Below, piece by piece: positions 25,096 to 34,397 of a DNA stretch of 64,000 nt (position 1 is the stretch's first letter; each line of letters begins with the position of its first letter). A program made the translations under genes and the position numbers. This DNA is from Legionella lansingensis (lineage in GTDB: Bacteria; Pseudomonadota; Gammaproteobacteria; Legionellales; Legionellaceae). The stretch spans positions 1,178,501-1,242,500 of the forward strand of contig NZ_LT906451.1 of assembly GCF_900187355.1 (NCBI RefSeq), written 5' to 3'. Under the pieces are notes generated by a model. It was not told the origin of the DNA. It searched no databases and saw only the letters and a list, made by a program, of their open reading frames with translations.

Positions 25096-26772
25096 ATGGG
25101 AAAAGTTATTCTTATTCATGCTAATTGTCATAATCCTACTGCTAAAGGCGATTTTGCTTTTGCTGGCAATATCGCGAAAGACATTATTCGCGAGCTGGAA
25201 AAGCAGTCGATACACGATATTGATGTCGTTTTAGTAAGTGCACTTGATGGAATACCCCGATTTGAAAGTATGTATGGGGCTGCTGTGGATGGGCGAGTTA
25301 CAGTTGAGGGAACCAGTATTGGACTGTCTTCCTTAGAAACATTTGATGCTGTTGAAAATACAGTTATCGCTTTTATTGATGCCAATCGCTGTAAACACTC
25401 AGCAGGAGATCTTGTTAAACGAGTTCTTTCTCCTGATAGTAAATTCTTGTTTGTGGGGAATGTGAACCAGCAGGCTTTTTCAGATGTATTTATGCAGACG
25501 CTATATCGTATGCAAGCTCAGAAAGAGCAACCAGGAGTCTATGAGCCTTTTAATGCAGACGATACACTGATCGGCAGTGCTGGGCTTGGTTCAGAGCGGT
25601 TGGGTTTACCAACAATTACCAAAGCAGAAGATTTGCCTACTTTATCCAGCTCGGAAATGGCGAAGCTTTCAACGCTACCAAAAAGCGACTATGGCTTTAT
25701 GTATCTTGCTGCCGTAGATAGTTCTAAAGATTACAAATTGATTGCCCAATATATTAAGTTAAGTGGTCATGACCAATATGTCCTCGTCGGAAATTTCAGT
25801 AGTAATAAGTATGAAATTAAGTACGCTTACGAGCACGACATGACATTGGTTACCTCCAAAACATCTCTACCGCAAATTGAGTATCATGCATCATTACCCA
25901 ATCCTGTGATGCGTAAAATGGTAGCCAACGCGACAGGATCATTGGTTTTATCAACAGGGGTTACGAGTACCCTTGAAGCGATGAGAGATAGTAAGCTCAC
26001 TTATTATCAAGATATGTCTAACAATACTGAATTTGTGGCGGCTTATTTAATCGCAGTAAAATCAATCGTTTCAAGTGATAGTTCCTTATTCGGAGCAATG
26101 CCTCAGATGATTATCGATCTATCTGACTTGCTTTTTGCAAACAAACCGCTTAGCAAAGACAAGATGGAACGAACCCGTGATCTATTACAATTATCTTCAA
26201 TAAGCTCAAGATTAATTAGTACCAACCTAACGATTATTGAGCAAGCAAGTGGAAAGATCGCAACAAGACTTCTAACTTTTATAGGTGGTTCACGAAAAAC
26301 GAACGATCATGTTCAACTCGCTACCGTTTGTGCATCTTTACGTAAATCAGGTGAAATGGGCAGCCCAGTTCATGATCAAGCCTTAAGAAGAGCGGCTACT
26401 TGGGGACGTTTATTTGAACTCAAGGTATTGATTAAATCGATGTCAAGCTCGGATCTGAATAAAACAGATCCCACTTATGGGCGTTCAGCACTGCATTGGG
26501 CTGTTTCGAGCAAAAATTTGGATTGCGCACGTGCATTGGTAAAAGCGGGTGCTTCTTTAGATCTTCAGGATAAAGATGGGCAAACTGCGCTGCATAAGGC
26601 TGTAAAAAATGGCGATAGAGCAATGATTAAAATGCTTATAGCGGCTGGTGCTTCCGTGGATATTGCTGATAAAAGTAGCAATAGTCCAAAAGATTGTGCT
26701 CCAGATAGTGGCATCCTGTTATTTATCAAGGATTGTCATGCCGCTCAAATGAATCCGACTTGTTTCAGCTAG
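25096..26772 (+). CDS. ankyrin-repeat protein, candidate Dot/Icm effector
   Basis: A 558-residue protein without signal peptide. The N-terminal 330 residues include ADDTLIGSAGLGSERLGLP, SGHDQYVLVGNF, LPNPVMRKMVANATGSLVLSTG and SKLTYYQDMSNNTEFVAAYL. Together these suggest a GT-B-like nucleotide-sugar domain, but I cannot name a family. Residues about 428-540 form one degenerate and two clear ankyrin repeats (GRSALHWAVSSKNLDCARALV, GQTALHKAVKNGDRAMIKML), each ending in the AGAS turn. Ankyrin repeats usually bind host proteins. A near-perfect PmrA box lies 48 bases before the start, and the gene stands alone between repeat-rich spacers, typical of effectors. The C-terminus (AAQMNPTCFS) is not a strong E-block signal. 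Effector status is inferred. Confidence 0.85.
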   Translation: MGKVILIHANCHNPTAKGDFAFAGNIAKDIIRELEKQSIHDIDVVLVSALDGIPRFESMYGAAVDGRVTVEGTSIGLSSLETFDAVENTVIAFIDANRCKHSAGDLVKRVLSPDSKFLFVGNVNQQAFSDVFMQTLYRMQAQKEQPGVYEPFNADDTLIGSAGLGSERLGLPTITKAEDLPTLSSSEMAKLSTLPKSDYGFMYLAAVDSSKDYKLIAQYIKLSGHDQYVLVGNFSSNKYEIKYAYEHDMTLVTSKTSLPQIEYHASLPNPVMRKMVANATGSLVLSTGVTSTLEAMRDSKLTYYQDMSNNTEFVAAYLIAVKSIVSSDSSLFGAMPQMIIDLSDLLFANKPLSKDKMERTRDLLQLSSISSRLISTNLTIIEQASGKIATRLLTFIGGSRKTNDHVQLATVCASLRKSGEMGSPVHDQALRRAATWGRLFELKVLIKSMSSSDLNKTDPTYGRSALHWAVSSKNLDCARALVKAGASLDLQDKDGQTALHKAVKNGDRAMIKMLIAAGASVDIADKSSNSPKDCAPDSGILLFIKDCHAAQMNPTCFS

Positions 26773-26793
26773 TCATTGCAATATCAATTACCA

Positions 26794-26832
26794 AAGTGTG
26801 TCATTCCCGCGTAGGGCGGGAATGACACACTT
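26794..26832. terminator. bidirectional terminator hairpin
   Basis: A 17-bp perfect stem, AAGTGTGTCATTCCCGC (26794-26810) with its complement at 26816-26832, around a 5-base loop. It lies between the convergent ankyrin and saccharopine-dehydrogenase-like genes. The GTCATTCCCGC core is also a common dispersed repeat motif. Confidence 0.85.
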
Positions 26833-26889
26833 CAACAAACAGTCTTTTCATTGCTATCGCAAAACGGATTTTCGCTAGCATGATATCAC

Positions 26890-27999
26890 CTAACTTTCCC
26901 GCCATTGGATACTGAAGTTTTTAAGCTCAGCTAAGTATTCATCAAGTCTAATTAGATCAAGACAGGGCATAGCACCGACGATGTTCATTGTTTTATTTGC
27001 AAGTTTTTTACTGAGAATAATTGCAGGTACGCAAGGAATATATAGGCCATCACCATGCCGAGCAAGAATTTCAAACGTTCTACGCGTTAATTTGCCGGTT
27101 TTATCCAGACCTTCTATTTCCATGTAAAAACCACTATCGTCTTTACCAAATAGGTCAAAGTAATGTGAAATTTTTAGCATTAAAGGTGCGAAATGTTGTA
27201 AATTAGGAAACAACCTGTATTTAACCAATCCAGAAAGTGTCCATAAAATGAGATGTAAAAGTTTAAGTTCCAATCCTGCTTGAAACCGGATATTTAATAA
27301 AGTTGGATAACGCTCTGGAAATAAAGCCAAATCAGGAATGTCACAATTCCCTAGGAAGCGCAAACCGAGTCCCCAGAACTTGCGCATCCTTAAATTTTGC
27401 CAACCATAAACAATTTCTTCTTTACCATGGCGTAGCGTTAAGAGAGGTTTGCCTGCATAACTTAGCCCGGCAGATGTGGTTGCGAGCCCAGTGTTCGTTC
27501 GTTGAGCAGTTGCAATAGCATAATCAAGACCAGTGATTTTTTCAAACTGAGGTTGATAGTGGTTAATAATTGCATTGGCAAGACAAGGCACTGAACTTGC
27601 ACCTGAGCAAATCAACACGTTTTTTGCTTGGGCGGCAAGGTTTAGTTGCGAAATTCCAACAACAAAATCACGTGCATCTGATAAATCAATGTAATGACAA
27701 CCTTGATTAATACAGGCTTGAGCTACATGATAATCTTGATGCTGATAGGGTCCCGATGTATGAATAACAATGTCAGGATTGATTTTGCTAAGGTTCGCTT
27801 CTAGTTGATGGTGTATATCAATGAGCGCGAACTCTGCTGGATTATGCGCGGCTAATTGTTTGCAAAGTAATTCAGCCTTCTGAATATGACGACCTGCGAT
27901 AATTAATTGAATATTCGCTTCTGCTGCGAGTCGCCTTGCGATAAACCGCCCAAAATTCCCATAACCACCAATGATTAATACACGTTTGATCATATTCAT
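26890..27999 (-). CDS. saccharopine dehydrogenase-like NAD(P)-binding protein
   Basis: A 369-residue protein starting with a Rossmann nucleotide-binding loop (RVLIIGGYGNFGRFIARRL) and continuing with VIHTSGPYQHQDYHVAQACINQGCHYIDLSDAR-type sequence, shared by saccharopine dehydrogenase and trans-acting enoyl reductase families. The C-terminal half (LRFLGNCDIPDLALFPERY, DLFGKDDSGFYMEIEG) resembles saccharopine-dehydrogenase-like oxidoreductases of unknown substrate. No signal peptide. Alone on its strand between two repeats. An ATG two codons later is an equally good start; neither has a strong ribosome-binding site. Confidence 0.8.
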   Translation of the reverse strand: MNMIKRVLIIGGYGNFGRFIARRLAAEANIQLIIAGRHIQKAELLCKQLAAHNPAEFALIDIHHQLEANLSKINPDIVIHTSGPYQHQDYHVAQACINQGCHYIDLSDARDFVVGISQLNLAAQAKNVLICSGASSVPCLANAIINHYQPQFEKITGLDYAIATAQRTNTGLATTSAGLSYAGKPLLTLRHGKEEIVYGWQNLRMRKFWGLGLRFLGNCDIPDLALFPERYPTLLNIRFQAGLELKLLHLILWTLSGLVKYRLFPNLQHFAPLMLKISHYFDLFGKDDSGFYMEIEGLDKTGKLTRRTFEILARHGDGLYIPCVPAIILSKKLANKTMNIVGAMPCLDLIRLDEYLAELKNFSIQWRES

Positions 28000-28033
28000 A
28001 TTACGATAATGACTTACACAATAGGATGCGATT

Positions 28034-28127
28034 AAAAGTGCGGTTTTTTTGCCGAGGCCCCGCGGTCAAGCCGCGGGACGTCGAGAATTATTGAGAATAA
28101 AACCTTAAATTTAAAAACCGCAGTTTT
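28034..28127. repeat. nested palindromic repeat with CCGCGG core
   Basis: Outer arms AAAAGTGCGGTTTTT (28034-28048) and AAAAACCGCAGTTTT (28113-28127) pair at 14 of 15 bases. Inside lies a perfect hairpin, CCCGCGG-TCAAG-CCGCGGG (28059-28077). The inner core is the CGCGGTCAAGCCGCGG motif that also occurs at 55654-55782 and 57728-57807. It sits between two divergent genes. Confidence 0.8.
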
Positions 28128-28211
28128 ACTCACACCCCCTATAAAGAGCTACTTGATTTTATTACTATGGTACTCTTTATACATGCTTAGAAATATAGGG
28201 TCAGCTAGCTA

Positions 28212-28676
28212 ATGCTTTACCTCTGTTTAAAATTAATTCACGTTATCAGTTCAACCATCTTATTTGGAACCGGTCTTGGCACAGCATGTAACATGCTATT
28301 TGCTCATCGAACTCGCGATGTGTATATCATTGCAACAACTTCTCGTTATGTCGTTTTCGCTGATTGGATTTTCACAACCACCTCCGGCGTTATTCAACCC
28401 ATGACTGGTTTTCTGATGGTTTACCTTGCAGGATATTCATGGTCATCATTATGGATATGGGGTTCCATCATAGGCTATCTCATCGCAGCATTTTGTTGGT
28501 TTCCTGTTGTTTATTTACAAATAAAAATGCGTGATTTAACAATTAAAGCAGTGAAAGATCAATCCGCACTTCCCCCACTTTATTTTCGCTATTTTAGATA
28601 TTGGTTTTGCCTAGGATGGCCGGCTTTTATCAGTCTTGTGATTGTATTTTATTTGATGACGTTTAAGCCCATGTAA
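28212..28676 (+). CDS. DUF2269 integral membrane protein
   Basis: A 154-residue protein with four hydrophobic helices (around residues 3-25, 46-72, 80-105 and 130-152) separated by short basic loops. The sequence matches the DUF2269 family of small inner-membrane proteins of unknown function; KLIHVISSTILFGTGLGTA at the N-terminus is characteristic. No strong ribosome-binding site is seen at the ATG. It converges with, and overlaps by 14 bases, the end of the phosphorylase gene. No role is proposed. Confidence 0.82.
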   Translation: MLYLCLKLIHVISSTILFGTGLGTACNMLFAHRTRDVYIIATTSRYVVFADWIFTTTSGVIQPMTGFLMVYLAGYSWSSLWIWGSIIGYLIAAFCWFPVVYLQIKMRDLTIKAVKDQSALPPLYFRYFRYWFCLGWPAFISLVIVFYLMTFKPM

Positions 28677-30183
28677 CAACGGGCACACTCTTGGCATATG
28701 GAACTGCATAGTCCAATTCTCCTTTGGTTTCAGCGTGAATACGATAGATAGGTTGGTTTTTTTGCACGTCACTATTTTTTTGCACTAAGAATTCTACTCC
28801 TGCCGCTGGATGCTGAGGAGCGCCTGCCAGTTTGGCTATGAGAGAAAGTTCGCGGTTATTTATGAATTCTATTCTACCCGCTTGATTTGCCACAATATCA
28901 TAAGTGTAATCTGCAGTAGGTGGTTCGTGAAAACCTCCTTGCGCCTCACAGATGGCCATAAATTTCTGCAGTGCCTTGCCACTTTCTAATAGTACCTTGG
29001 CTTCTAATATGCCGTTACCTTCTTCAATTCCTCCTGCTTCTAACAGAATCGATGCAAACTGTAGGGCTTTATTTTTTAAATCGAGATGAAGATTTTTCTC
29101 ATTATTCAGAATTGCCAAAATATCTTTCATTTCCAGTGCCGGCCCAATTCCTTTACCTATCGGCTGGTTACCATCCGTTTTAATAACATATACTTGCAGC
29201 CCCAGCATCTTTGCTACAAAAGCAAAATAACGCTCAATTAACTCAAAGGTAGAATCAGAGCGGATTTTTGCTGTTGGCCCGACCGGGATATCAATGACAA
29301 CATGTGTTGCCCCAATCCCAATTTTTTTGGATAACACCGATGCCACCATGGGCCCTATTGGGTCAATCCTAAGCATTCTTTCGATGTGAATAAGTCTATC
29401 GTCAGCCACACTAAAACCTAATGCGCTTCCCCAGGCCATACAGCCCCCTTCTTTGTTAACGACACGCTTAATCTCTGACGCTGATAAATCAACTCGAGTT
29501 ACTGTTTCTGCTACATCTGCTGTGCCTGCCGGCGAGGTAATAGCCCGTGAAGACGTTTTGGGGATCATAAGACCAGACGCAGCGACGATGGAGACTACAA
29601 TTGGACTTATACAGTTGCCAGGTATACCGCCCACACTGTGTTTATCTACGATGATGGGATCATCCCATTGCAGACGCGTACCCGTTTGGATAAATGCCTG
29701 AGTTAAATAAAGTATTTCGTGCTCATTAAAATTATTTTGAGCGCAAGCTGTGATAAAACTCGCTAAATGGACTTTTGTGTATTTACCAGAAGCAATATCG
29801 AAAACAACTTCATTGATTTGTGATTCATTTAATTCTTCACCAAACATTTTTCCTCTAATGTACTTTAAGGAGCTCACTGGTTTGGGGTGTGTTAGCTCAA
29901 TGAAATCCCCTTCCTCGCTGGCTAATTGTTTCCAAGCCTCTGCAGATAGACTGACCTCATCTTTTGCTAATAGATCAGAGTGAATGAAGTGCAAGGTGGC
30001 AATAATGGAGCGATTATGGTTAGCTACCAAGACTTGGCTATCAGCCTCGAATCCTTCCTTTTTACTTACAGAACAATCGGGATGCAGATAGACAATGTAT
30101 TCACGTGTCGGGTCAATCCCTAAATGGATGAGACGTAATTTATTGCTTGTTTTATTTAACAATTTTCTTTTCGGATATTTCAT
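28663..30183 (-). CDS. deoA: thymidine phosphorylase family (AMP-phosphorylase-like)
   Basis: A 506-residue member of the long form of the pyrimidine-nucleoside phosphorylase family, with an extra N-terminal barrel-like domain of about 90 residues. Phosphate and base-binding segments include KHSVGGIPGN, SRAITSPAGTADVAETV and a C-terminal AGRIEFINNRELSLIAKLAGAP. Bacterial long-form members are usually annotated as putative thymidine phosphorylase; archaeal ones are AMP phosphorylases, so the substrate (thymidine or AMP) is uncertain. The gene lies 3 bases downstream of the L,D-transpeptidase gene on the same strand and is probably co-transcribed with it. Confidence 0.85.
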   Translation of the reverse strand: MKYPKRKLLNKTSNKLRLIHLGIDPTREYIVYLHPDCSVSKKEGFEADSQVLVANHNRSIIATLHFIHSDLLAKDEVSLSAEAWKQLASEEGDFIELTHPKPVSSLKYIRGKMFGEELNESQINEVVFDIASGKYTKVHLASFITACAQNNFNEHEILYLTQAFIQTGTRLQWDDPIIVDKHSVGGIPGNCISPIVVSIVAASGLMIPKTSSRAITSPAGTADVAETVTRVDLSASEIKRVVNKEGGCMAWGSALGFSVADDRLIHIERMLRIDPIGPMVASVLSKKIGIGATHVVIDIPVGPTAKIRSDSTFELIERYFAFVAKMLGLQVYVIKTDGNQPIGKGIGPALEMKDILAILNNEKNLHLDLKNKALQFASILLEAGGIEEGNGILEAKVLLESGKALQKFMAICEAQGGFHEPPTADYTYDIVANQAGRIEFINNRELSLIAKLAGAPQHPAAGVEFLVQKNSDVQKNQPIYRIHAETKGELDYAVPYAKSVPVVTWA

Positions 30184-30186
30184 GGC

Positions 30187-30939
30187 TTAATTCATTTGTG
30201 ACGCTGAACCATGCAAAGGGATATCATTTACAGCGCCAATGATCACTCTTGTTCCCTTTATTCCCCCACCAGGAATATCAACAAACTCCTCGTTTAGCCA
30301 TCGTGCGTCTTCTGTAAATAAGCGTATACAACCATGACTGGCACGATACCCTGGTACGTCTTCGCTTCCATGTAAAGCATATCCTCGAAAGAAATGCATA
30401 CAAAAAGGCATTTCGGCGCCACCATTATCGCCATCAGCTCGCCGTGGGAAAGCTGTAGAAATACAGTCAATGTCTTGTTTGCGGATAATACGGTAAGACC
30501 CGGTGGGGGTAGAGCAGCCACCAATTACTCCAGGGCAGCGATCAGCTCCCGATGAGATTGGTCCCCACCATAATAGTTCACCATCCTCATCATAAGCCCC
30601 CCAGGCTAATTTATCTTGACTAATATAAATGGTTTTCTCACCACCTGATTCAATATATCGTGGGAAGGGTGAAACGTCGTAGATGGTTATGCGGTCAAGA
30701 TTCTTAGGAATGGCTATAACCATACCTGGTCGAAGACGAATATTCATACGGTTGATGCGTTTGACGATATCTCTTGCTTCGCTTTGGGGAAATAAATTGC
30801 TCCAAGTTTGACCGAACTTGATTGTCATGCAGAAGAAGTCAGGTTGATTACAGAGGGTTTCTCCGTATCTAGAGTAGGACCAAGCTACTGGCAGTGATGT
30901 AACCATCATTATTGTTAAAATTATGATTAACTTTTTCAT
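30187..30939 (-). CDS. L,D-transpeptidase (YkuD family), periplasmic
   Basis: A 250-residue protein with a Sec signal peptide (KKLIIILTIMMVTSLPVAWS). A LysM-like stretch follows (GQTWSNLFPQ to LRPGMVIAIPKN), then a YkuD catalytic domain with ALHGSEDVPGYRASHGCIRL, whose Cys in SHGCIR is the nucleophile. The family forms or cleaves 3-3 peptidoglycan cross-links or anchors lipoproteins. Several extra Cys residues precede the active site (DRCPGVIGGC, DIDCIS), so disulfides are possible. It is transcribed towards the phosphorylase gene; a hairpin at 31048-31101 separates it from the small membrane gene upstream. Confidence 0.88.
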   Translation of the reverse strand: MKKLIIILTIMMVTSLPVAWSYSRYGETLCNQPDFFCMTIKFGQTWSNLFPQSEARDIVKRINRMNIRLRPGMVIAIPKNLDRITIYDVSPFPRYIESGGEKTIYISQDKLAWGAYDEDGELLWWGPISSGADRCPGVIGGCSTPTGSYRIIRKQDIDCISTAFPRRADGDNGGAEMPFCMHFFRGYALHGSEDVPGYRASHGCIRLFTEDARWLNEEFVDIPGGGIKGTRVIIGAVNDIPLHGSASQMN

Positions 30940-31047
30940 GATGATCCCAATTATTTCACTGGTAATCCCTTTAACGGCATGTCAAAAAAAAACTTTATCG
31001 TCTTTTCTTTTCCGTTTAATACGTTACATACAGAGGTTAAAAACATC

Positions 31048-31101
31048 CTACCAGGGCTCCTGTAAATGTTATTATCCTTAGCATATAAGGAGCCTGGGTA
31101 G
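31048..31101 (-). terminator. probable terminator of the DUF1328 gene
   Basis: Arms at 31087-31101 and 31048-31062 pair over about 14 of 15 bases with a 24-base loop and are followed on the minus strand by GATGTTTTT. It lies 20 bases after the stop of the small DUF1328 gene. The long loop makes it less certain than a classic terminator. Confidence 0.45.
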
Positions 31102-31120
31102 TCAACTGTTGTCTCTACAA

Positions 31121-31300
31121 TTAAACGGGTGGCGGTGGTCCTCGACCAATTAACCCCATGATGAGTAAGACAACAAACACTACTAGGAATATGAAAAATA
31201 ATATTTTTGCAATACTTGCTGCTGTGGATGCAATACCACCAAATCCAAATGCAGCGGCAATTAATGCAATAATCAAAAAAGTGAGCGCCCATCCTAACAT
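31121..31300 (-). CDS. small DUF1328 (YtjA-like) membrane protein
   Basis: A 59-residue ORF beginning [20 protein letters not shown], continuing [19 protein letters not shown] and ending [11 protein letters not shown]. The pattern of two helices, with a GFGGIA turn between them and IAKILFFIF after it, is diagnostic of the UPF0391/DUF1328 family. The start is well marked by AAGGAGG with about 6 bases before the ATG. Function is unknown; family members are often stress-induced. It is shorter than the usual gene-finding cutoffs and could be missed. It diverges from accD across about 200 bases. Confidence 0.88.
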   Translation of the reverse strand: MLGWALTFLIIALIAAAFGFGGIASTAASIAKILFFIFLVVFVVLLIMGLIGRGPPPPV

Positions 31301-31502
31301 GGCAACCCTCCTTAAATTAAAGTCTTTAGACCATTCTAAGTGCTACTCTATTTTCCTCCTCTCATACCCATAATATTTGAAGTTTTCTTTTTATAATTTT
31401 AGACTTAGGAACTATGTTTTGCCAAAATACCCTCGAACGGATCTCACCCATTCACTTAAATTCAGGTTATACTATTGCGCCTGAAGACTAAGGGATTCAA
31501 TT

Positions 31503-32384
31503 ATGAGTTGGTTAAAAAAATTATTACCTTCGAGAGTTAGAACCGAAACCTCTCAAAAAAAAGGGGTACCAGAAGGTCTATGGGTGAAATGCTTGGGCTG
31601 TGCCTCAGTTCTCTATCGCAGCGAGCTTGTTAAAAATCTTTCTGTTTGTCCTAATTGCAATCATCATCATCGCTTAACAGCTCGGGAACGAGTAGCTCAA
31701 TTTCTTGATGAGGCAGGACAAGAAGAGATAGCAGCTAATCTTGAACCGATTGATCGCTTAAAGTTTAAGGATTCAAAGAAATATAAAGAACGGATTGCTC
31801 AAGCACAAAAGGCGACTGGAGAAAAAGAGGCCTTGATTGTCGTGAAGGGAAATCTGAAGCGGCAGCCAGTGGTTGTCAGTGTTTTTGAATTTAATTATAT
31901 CGGTGGCTCCATGGGAGCAACCGTGGGTGAGAAATTTGTTCGAGCGGTCAATATCGCAACAGCTGAAAGACGTCCTTATATTTGTTTTACAGCAAGTGGG
32001 GGAGCAAGAATGCAAGAAGGGTTATTTTCCTTGATGCAAATGGCCAAAACGTCTGCAGCTCTTGCTCGCTTTGAAGATACAGGCTTGCCTTTTATTGTCG
32101 TACTAACCGATCCCACCCTGGGCGGAGTTTCTGCAAGCTTTGCCAGCCTTGGAGATATCATTATTGCTGAACCCAATGCGCTCATTGGTTTTGCTGGCCC
32201 CAGGGTTATTGAGCAAACGGTTAGACAAACACTACCTGAAGGGTTTCAACGTAGTGAATTCTTACTTGAGCACGGTCATATTGATATGGTTGTTGAACGG
32301 AAACACTTACGCAATACGATTGCTGAACTTGTGGCAAAATTGTCTCACCTTAATTTGAAAAATATTGTCGATGAAGCAGTATAG
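31503..32384 (+). CDS. accD: acetyl-CoA carboxylase carboxyltransferase subunit beta
   Basis: A 293-residue AccD with the N-terminal zinc ribbon (CLGCASVLY and CPNCNHHH) and the crotonase-fold carboxyltransferase core ([55 protein letters not shown]). With AccA it transfers carboxyl from biotin to acetyl-CoA, giving malonyl-CoA for fatty acid synthesis. First gene of an accD-folC-SPOR-cvpA operon, an order conserved in many gammaproteobacteria. It overlaps folC by 14 bases. Confidence 0.96.
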   Translation: MSWLKKLLPSRVRTETSQKKGVPEGLWVKCLGCASVLYRSELVKNLSVCPNCNHHHRLTARERVAQFLDEAGQEEIAANLEPIDRLKFKDSKKYKERIAQAQKATGEKEALIVVKGNLKRQPVVVSVFEFNYIGGSMGATVGEKFVRAVNIATAERRPYICFTASGGARMQEGLFSLMQMAKTSAALARFEDTGLPFIVVLTDPTLGGVSASFASLGDIIIAEPNALIGFAGPRVIEQTVRQTLPEGFQRSEFLLEHGHIDMVVERKHLRNTIAELVAKLSHLNLKNIVDEAV

Positions 32385-33654
32385 GCATTTTAGTGTTGCT
32401 GAGTGGTTATTTTATCTTGAACATCTTCCACAGCACGAGATTCAACTGGGTTTAACCCGCATAAAAAAAGTTGCTGCTTCTCTTCAACTATTACAGCCCA
32501 AAGCCAAAGTTATTTCAGTGGCTGGCACGAATGGCAAGGGGTCTACTGTTGCTGCTCTTGAAGCTATCTACCTGGCCGAAGGTTATGATGTTGCAACCTA
32601 TACATCACCTCATTTACTCTCATTCAATGAGCGAATAAAAGTTAATCAAAAGGTTATTAAAGATGAGGAACTCGCTGAAGCCTTTTGTGTCGTAGAAGAG
32701 GCAAGAGAAAAAGAAGGGATTCATTTGACTTATTTTGAAATAGCAACTTTAGCTGCGCTATGGCATTTCCAAAGACATTCTATTGATGTTCTGATTCTGG
32801 AAGTAGGTCTAGGTGGACGATTAGATGCGACAAATATTATCGATGCTGATTTGGCGATTATTACGACCATTGATTTTGATCATCAGGCTTTTTTAGGGGA
32901 TACTAAAGAAGCGATTGGTTATGAGAAAGCAGGTATCTTAAGACCAAAGAAGCCTCTTATTTATGCCGACATAAATCCAACTAATAGCATTCTCGCAGTG
33001 GCCGCTTCCTTAAATTGCCCTACTTATATTAGTCATCAAGATTATAAATATGCTCCTGTGGAGGGTATATTTCATGTCATTAATGAGCATGAAACAATTA
33101 CTGACTTACCACAGCCAGTTTTGCACCCTAATTCAATTGGGGCAGCTATCATGACTTGTTTATGCTTAAGGAAGAGCTTGCCAATCAACTTTTCGTCGAT
33201 TAGAGAGGCTTTAGGACATCTTTTTTTGCCGGGAAGGTTGCAATTGATTAAAGGTGAAAAGAGTACATTGTTTGATGTTTCGCATAATCCTCAAGGGGTC
33301 AGTTATCTTGCAGCTCATATTAAACGTTTGTCTTGGCAAGGTTCTATCCATGTTGTATTCTCAGCGTTACGAGATAAAAATATTCCAGAGCTCATTGCGC
33401 CTTTAATTGACCATGTTCATCATTGGTACTTAGCACTTCTAACCAGTAAACGGGCTGCATCCAGGGAACAATTTAACACAGCCTTTCGTATTTATGATAT
33501 AGTGCCTTTTTATTACGATAATCCTCGATTAGCTTATCAGGCAGCTTGCAATACAGCTAACGCAGGTGATTTAATCGTAGTTTATGGTTCATTTCTAACA
33601 GTAGGAGAGGTGCTACCTGCTGTGTATAATTCTACCAGAACTGGGGAGAGATAA
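32371..33654 (+). CDS. folC: folylpolyglutamate/dihydrofolate synthase
   Basis: A 427-residue Mur-ligase-family enzyme: P-loop [15 protein letters not shown], then [39 protein letters not shown] and a C-terminal FDVSHNPQG. It adds glutamate to dihydropteroate and to folates, using ATP. A TTG two codons earlier is possible, but the ATG at 32371 inside the accD end is preferred. Its stop overlaps the next start by one base (TAATG). Confidence 0.94.
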   Translation: MKQYRHFSVAEWLFYLEHLPQHEIQLGLTRIKKVAASLQLLQPKAKVISVAGTNGKGSTVAALEAIYLAEGYDVATYTSPHLLSFNERIKVNQKVIKDEELAEAFCVVEEAREKEGIHLTYFEIATLAALWHFQRHSIDVLILEVGLGGRLDATNIIDADLAIITTIDFDHQAFLGDTKEAIGYEKAGILRPKKPLIYADINPTNSILAVAASLNCPTYISHQDYKYAPVEGIFHVINEHETITDLPQPVLHPNSIGAAIMTCLCLRKSLPINFSSIREALGHLFLPGRLQLIKGEKSTLFDVSHNPQGVSYLAAHIKRLSWQGSIHVVFSALRDKNIPELIAPLIDHVHHWYLALLTSKRAASREQFNTAFRIYDIVPFYYDNPRLAYQAACNTANAGDLIVVYGSFLTVGEVLPAVYNSTRTGER

Positions 33655-34394
33655 TGAAATTTACGATGGATGAACGGGTGAAACATCGCTTAATAGGTCT
33701 TGCTGTGATTCTGTCTATCGCTGCTATTTTTGCTCCTGCAATCATCAAAAAATCGAATCAACGAATTGGTGACAATGTCAGCGTATCCGTGAAGCTACCA
33801 CCTAAACCAACTCCACCAAAAGTGGCTATACCAAACGAAAAGGCCATGTTTGAAACGGTTAAAGTTGCGCGTGTCGAAATCCCTGAGGTACCTGCATCAT
33901 TAGAAGAGTCAACCCTTTCCAAGGCGCAATCCTTAAGTGAATTAAAGCAAATTAAAGAAGCCGTTGAGCCTATGGTGGCAAAAGCGAAAACAGAACCAGC
34001 TAAATTAATCAAACAAAAGCTCAAGCCCACCATTGTTGCTGCTGCAACCAAAAGTATCAGTAATCAACAGCAAAGGAAGGTAGACTCCAAGCCGGTTACC
34101 GCCATGACCAAGCCAGCAACCGTGGCGAAAAAAGCAATTGTACATAATACTAAAGGGCGTTATGCAGTGCAGTTAGCAACCTTTGCAAAACAGCAGAATG
34201 CTGATTCTTTATTATCTAAATTGAGAGCGAAGGGATACAATGCAACGTATTATAAGGTAAATACTCGACTAGGTCCTGTTTATAAAGTAATTGTTGGACA
34301 AGGTAATCAAAAAGAAGAAGCTAAATTACTACAGCAACAGTTAGCAAGTGTGATGCAAATTAAAGGCTTTATTGTGACGACTGGGGTCAGTTAA
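33654..34394 (+). CDS. SPOR-domain protein (DedD-like)
   Basis: A 246-residue bitopic membrane protein: a single helix near residues 10-27 (LIGLAVILSIAAIFAPAII), a long Lys/Pro/Ala/Glu-rich periplasmic linker, and a C-terminal SPOR domain (about 170-246: GRYAVQLATFAKQQNADSL and VYKVIVGQGNQKEEA). SPOR domains bind denuded septal glycan, and DedD supports cell constriction. The position after folC and before cvpA matches DedD. The symbol is left empty because the SPOR protein at this locus differs between genera. Confidence 0.87.
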   Translation: MKFTMDERVKHRLIGLAVILSIAAIFAPAIIKKSNQRIGDNVSVSVKLPPKPTPPKVAIPNEKAMFETVKVARVEIPEVPASLEESTLSKAQSLSELKQIKEAVEPMVAKAKTEPAKLIKQKLKPTIVAAATKSISNQQQRKVDSKPVTAMTKPATVAKKAIVHNTKGRYAVQLATFAKQQNADSLLSKLRAKGYNATYYKVNTRLGPVYKVIVGQGNQKEEAKLLQQQLASVMQIKGFIVTTGVS

Positions 34395-34397
34395 GTT

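Noticed and set aside
30951..31292. 113-residue minus-strand ORF
   Set aside because: It overlaps the DUF1328 gene in another frame and has Cys/Trp-rich, biologically odd composition; its only plausible piece is a 31-residue tail after AGGAG, which is too weak to call.
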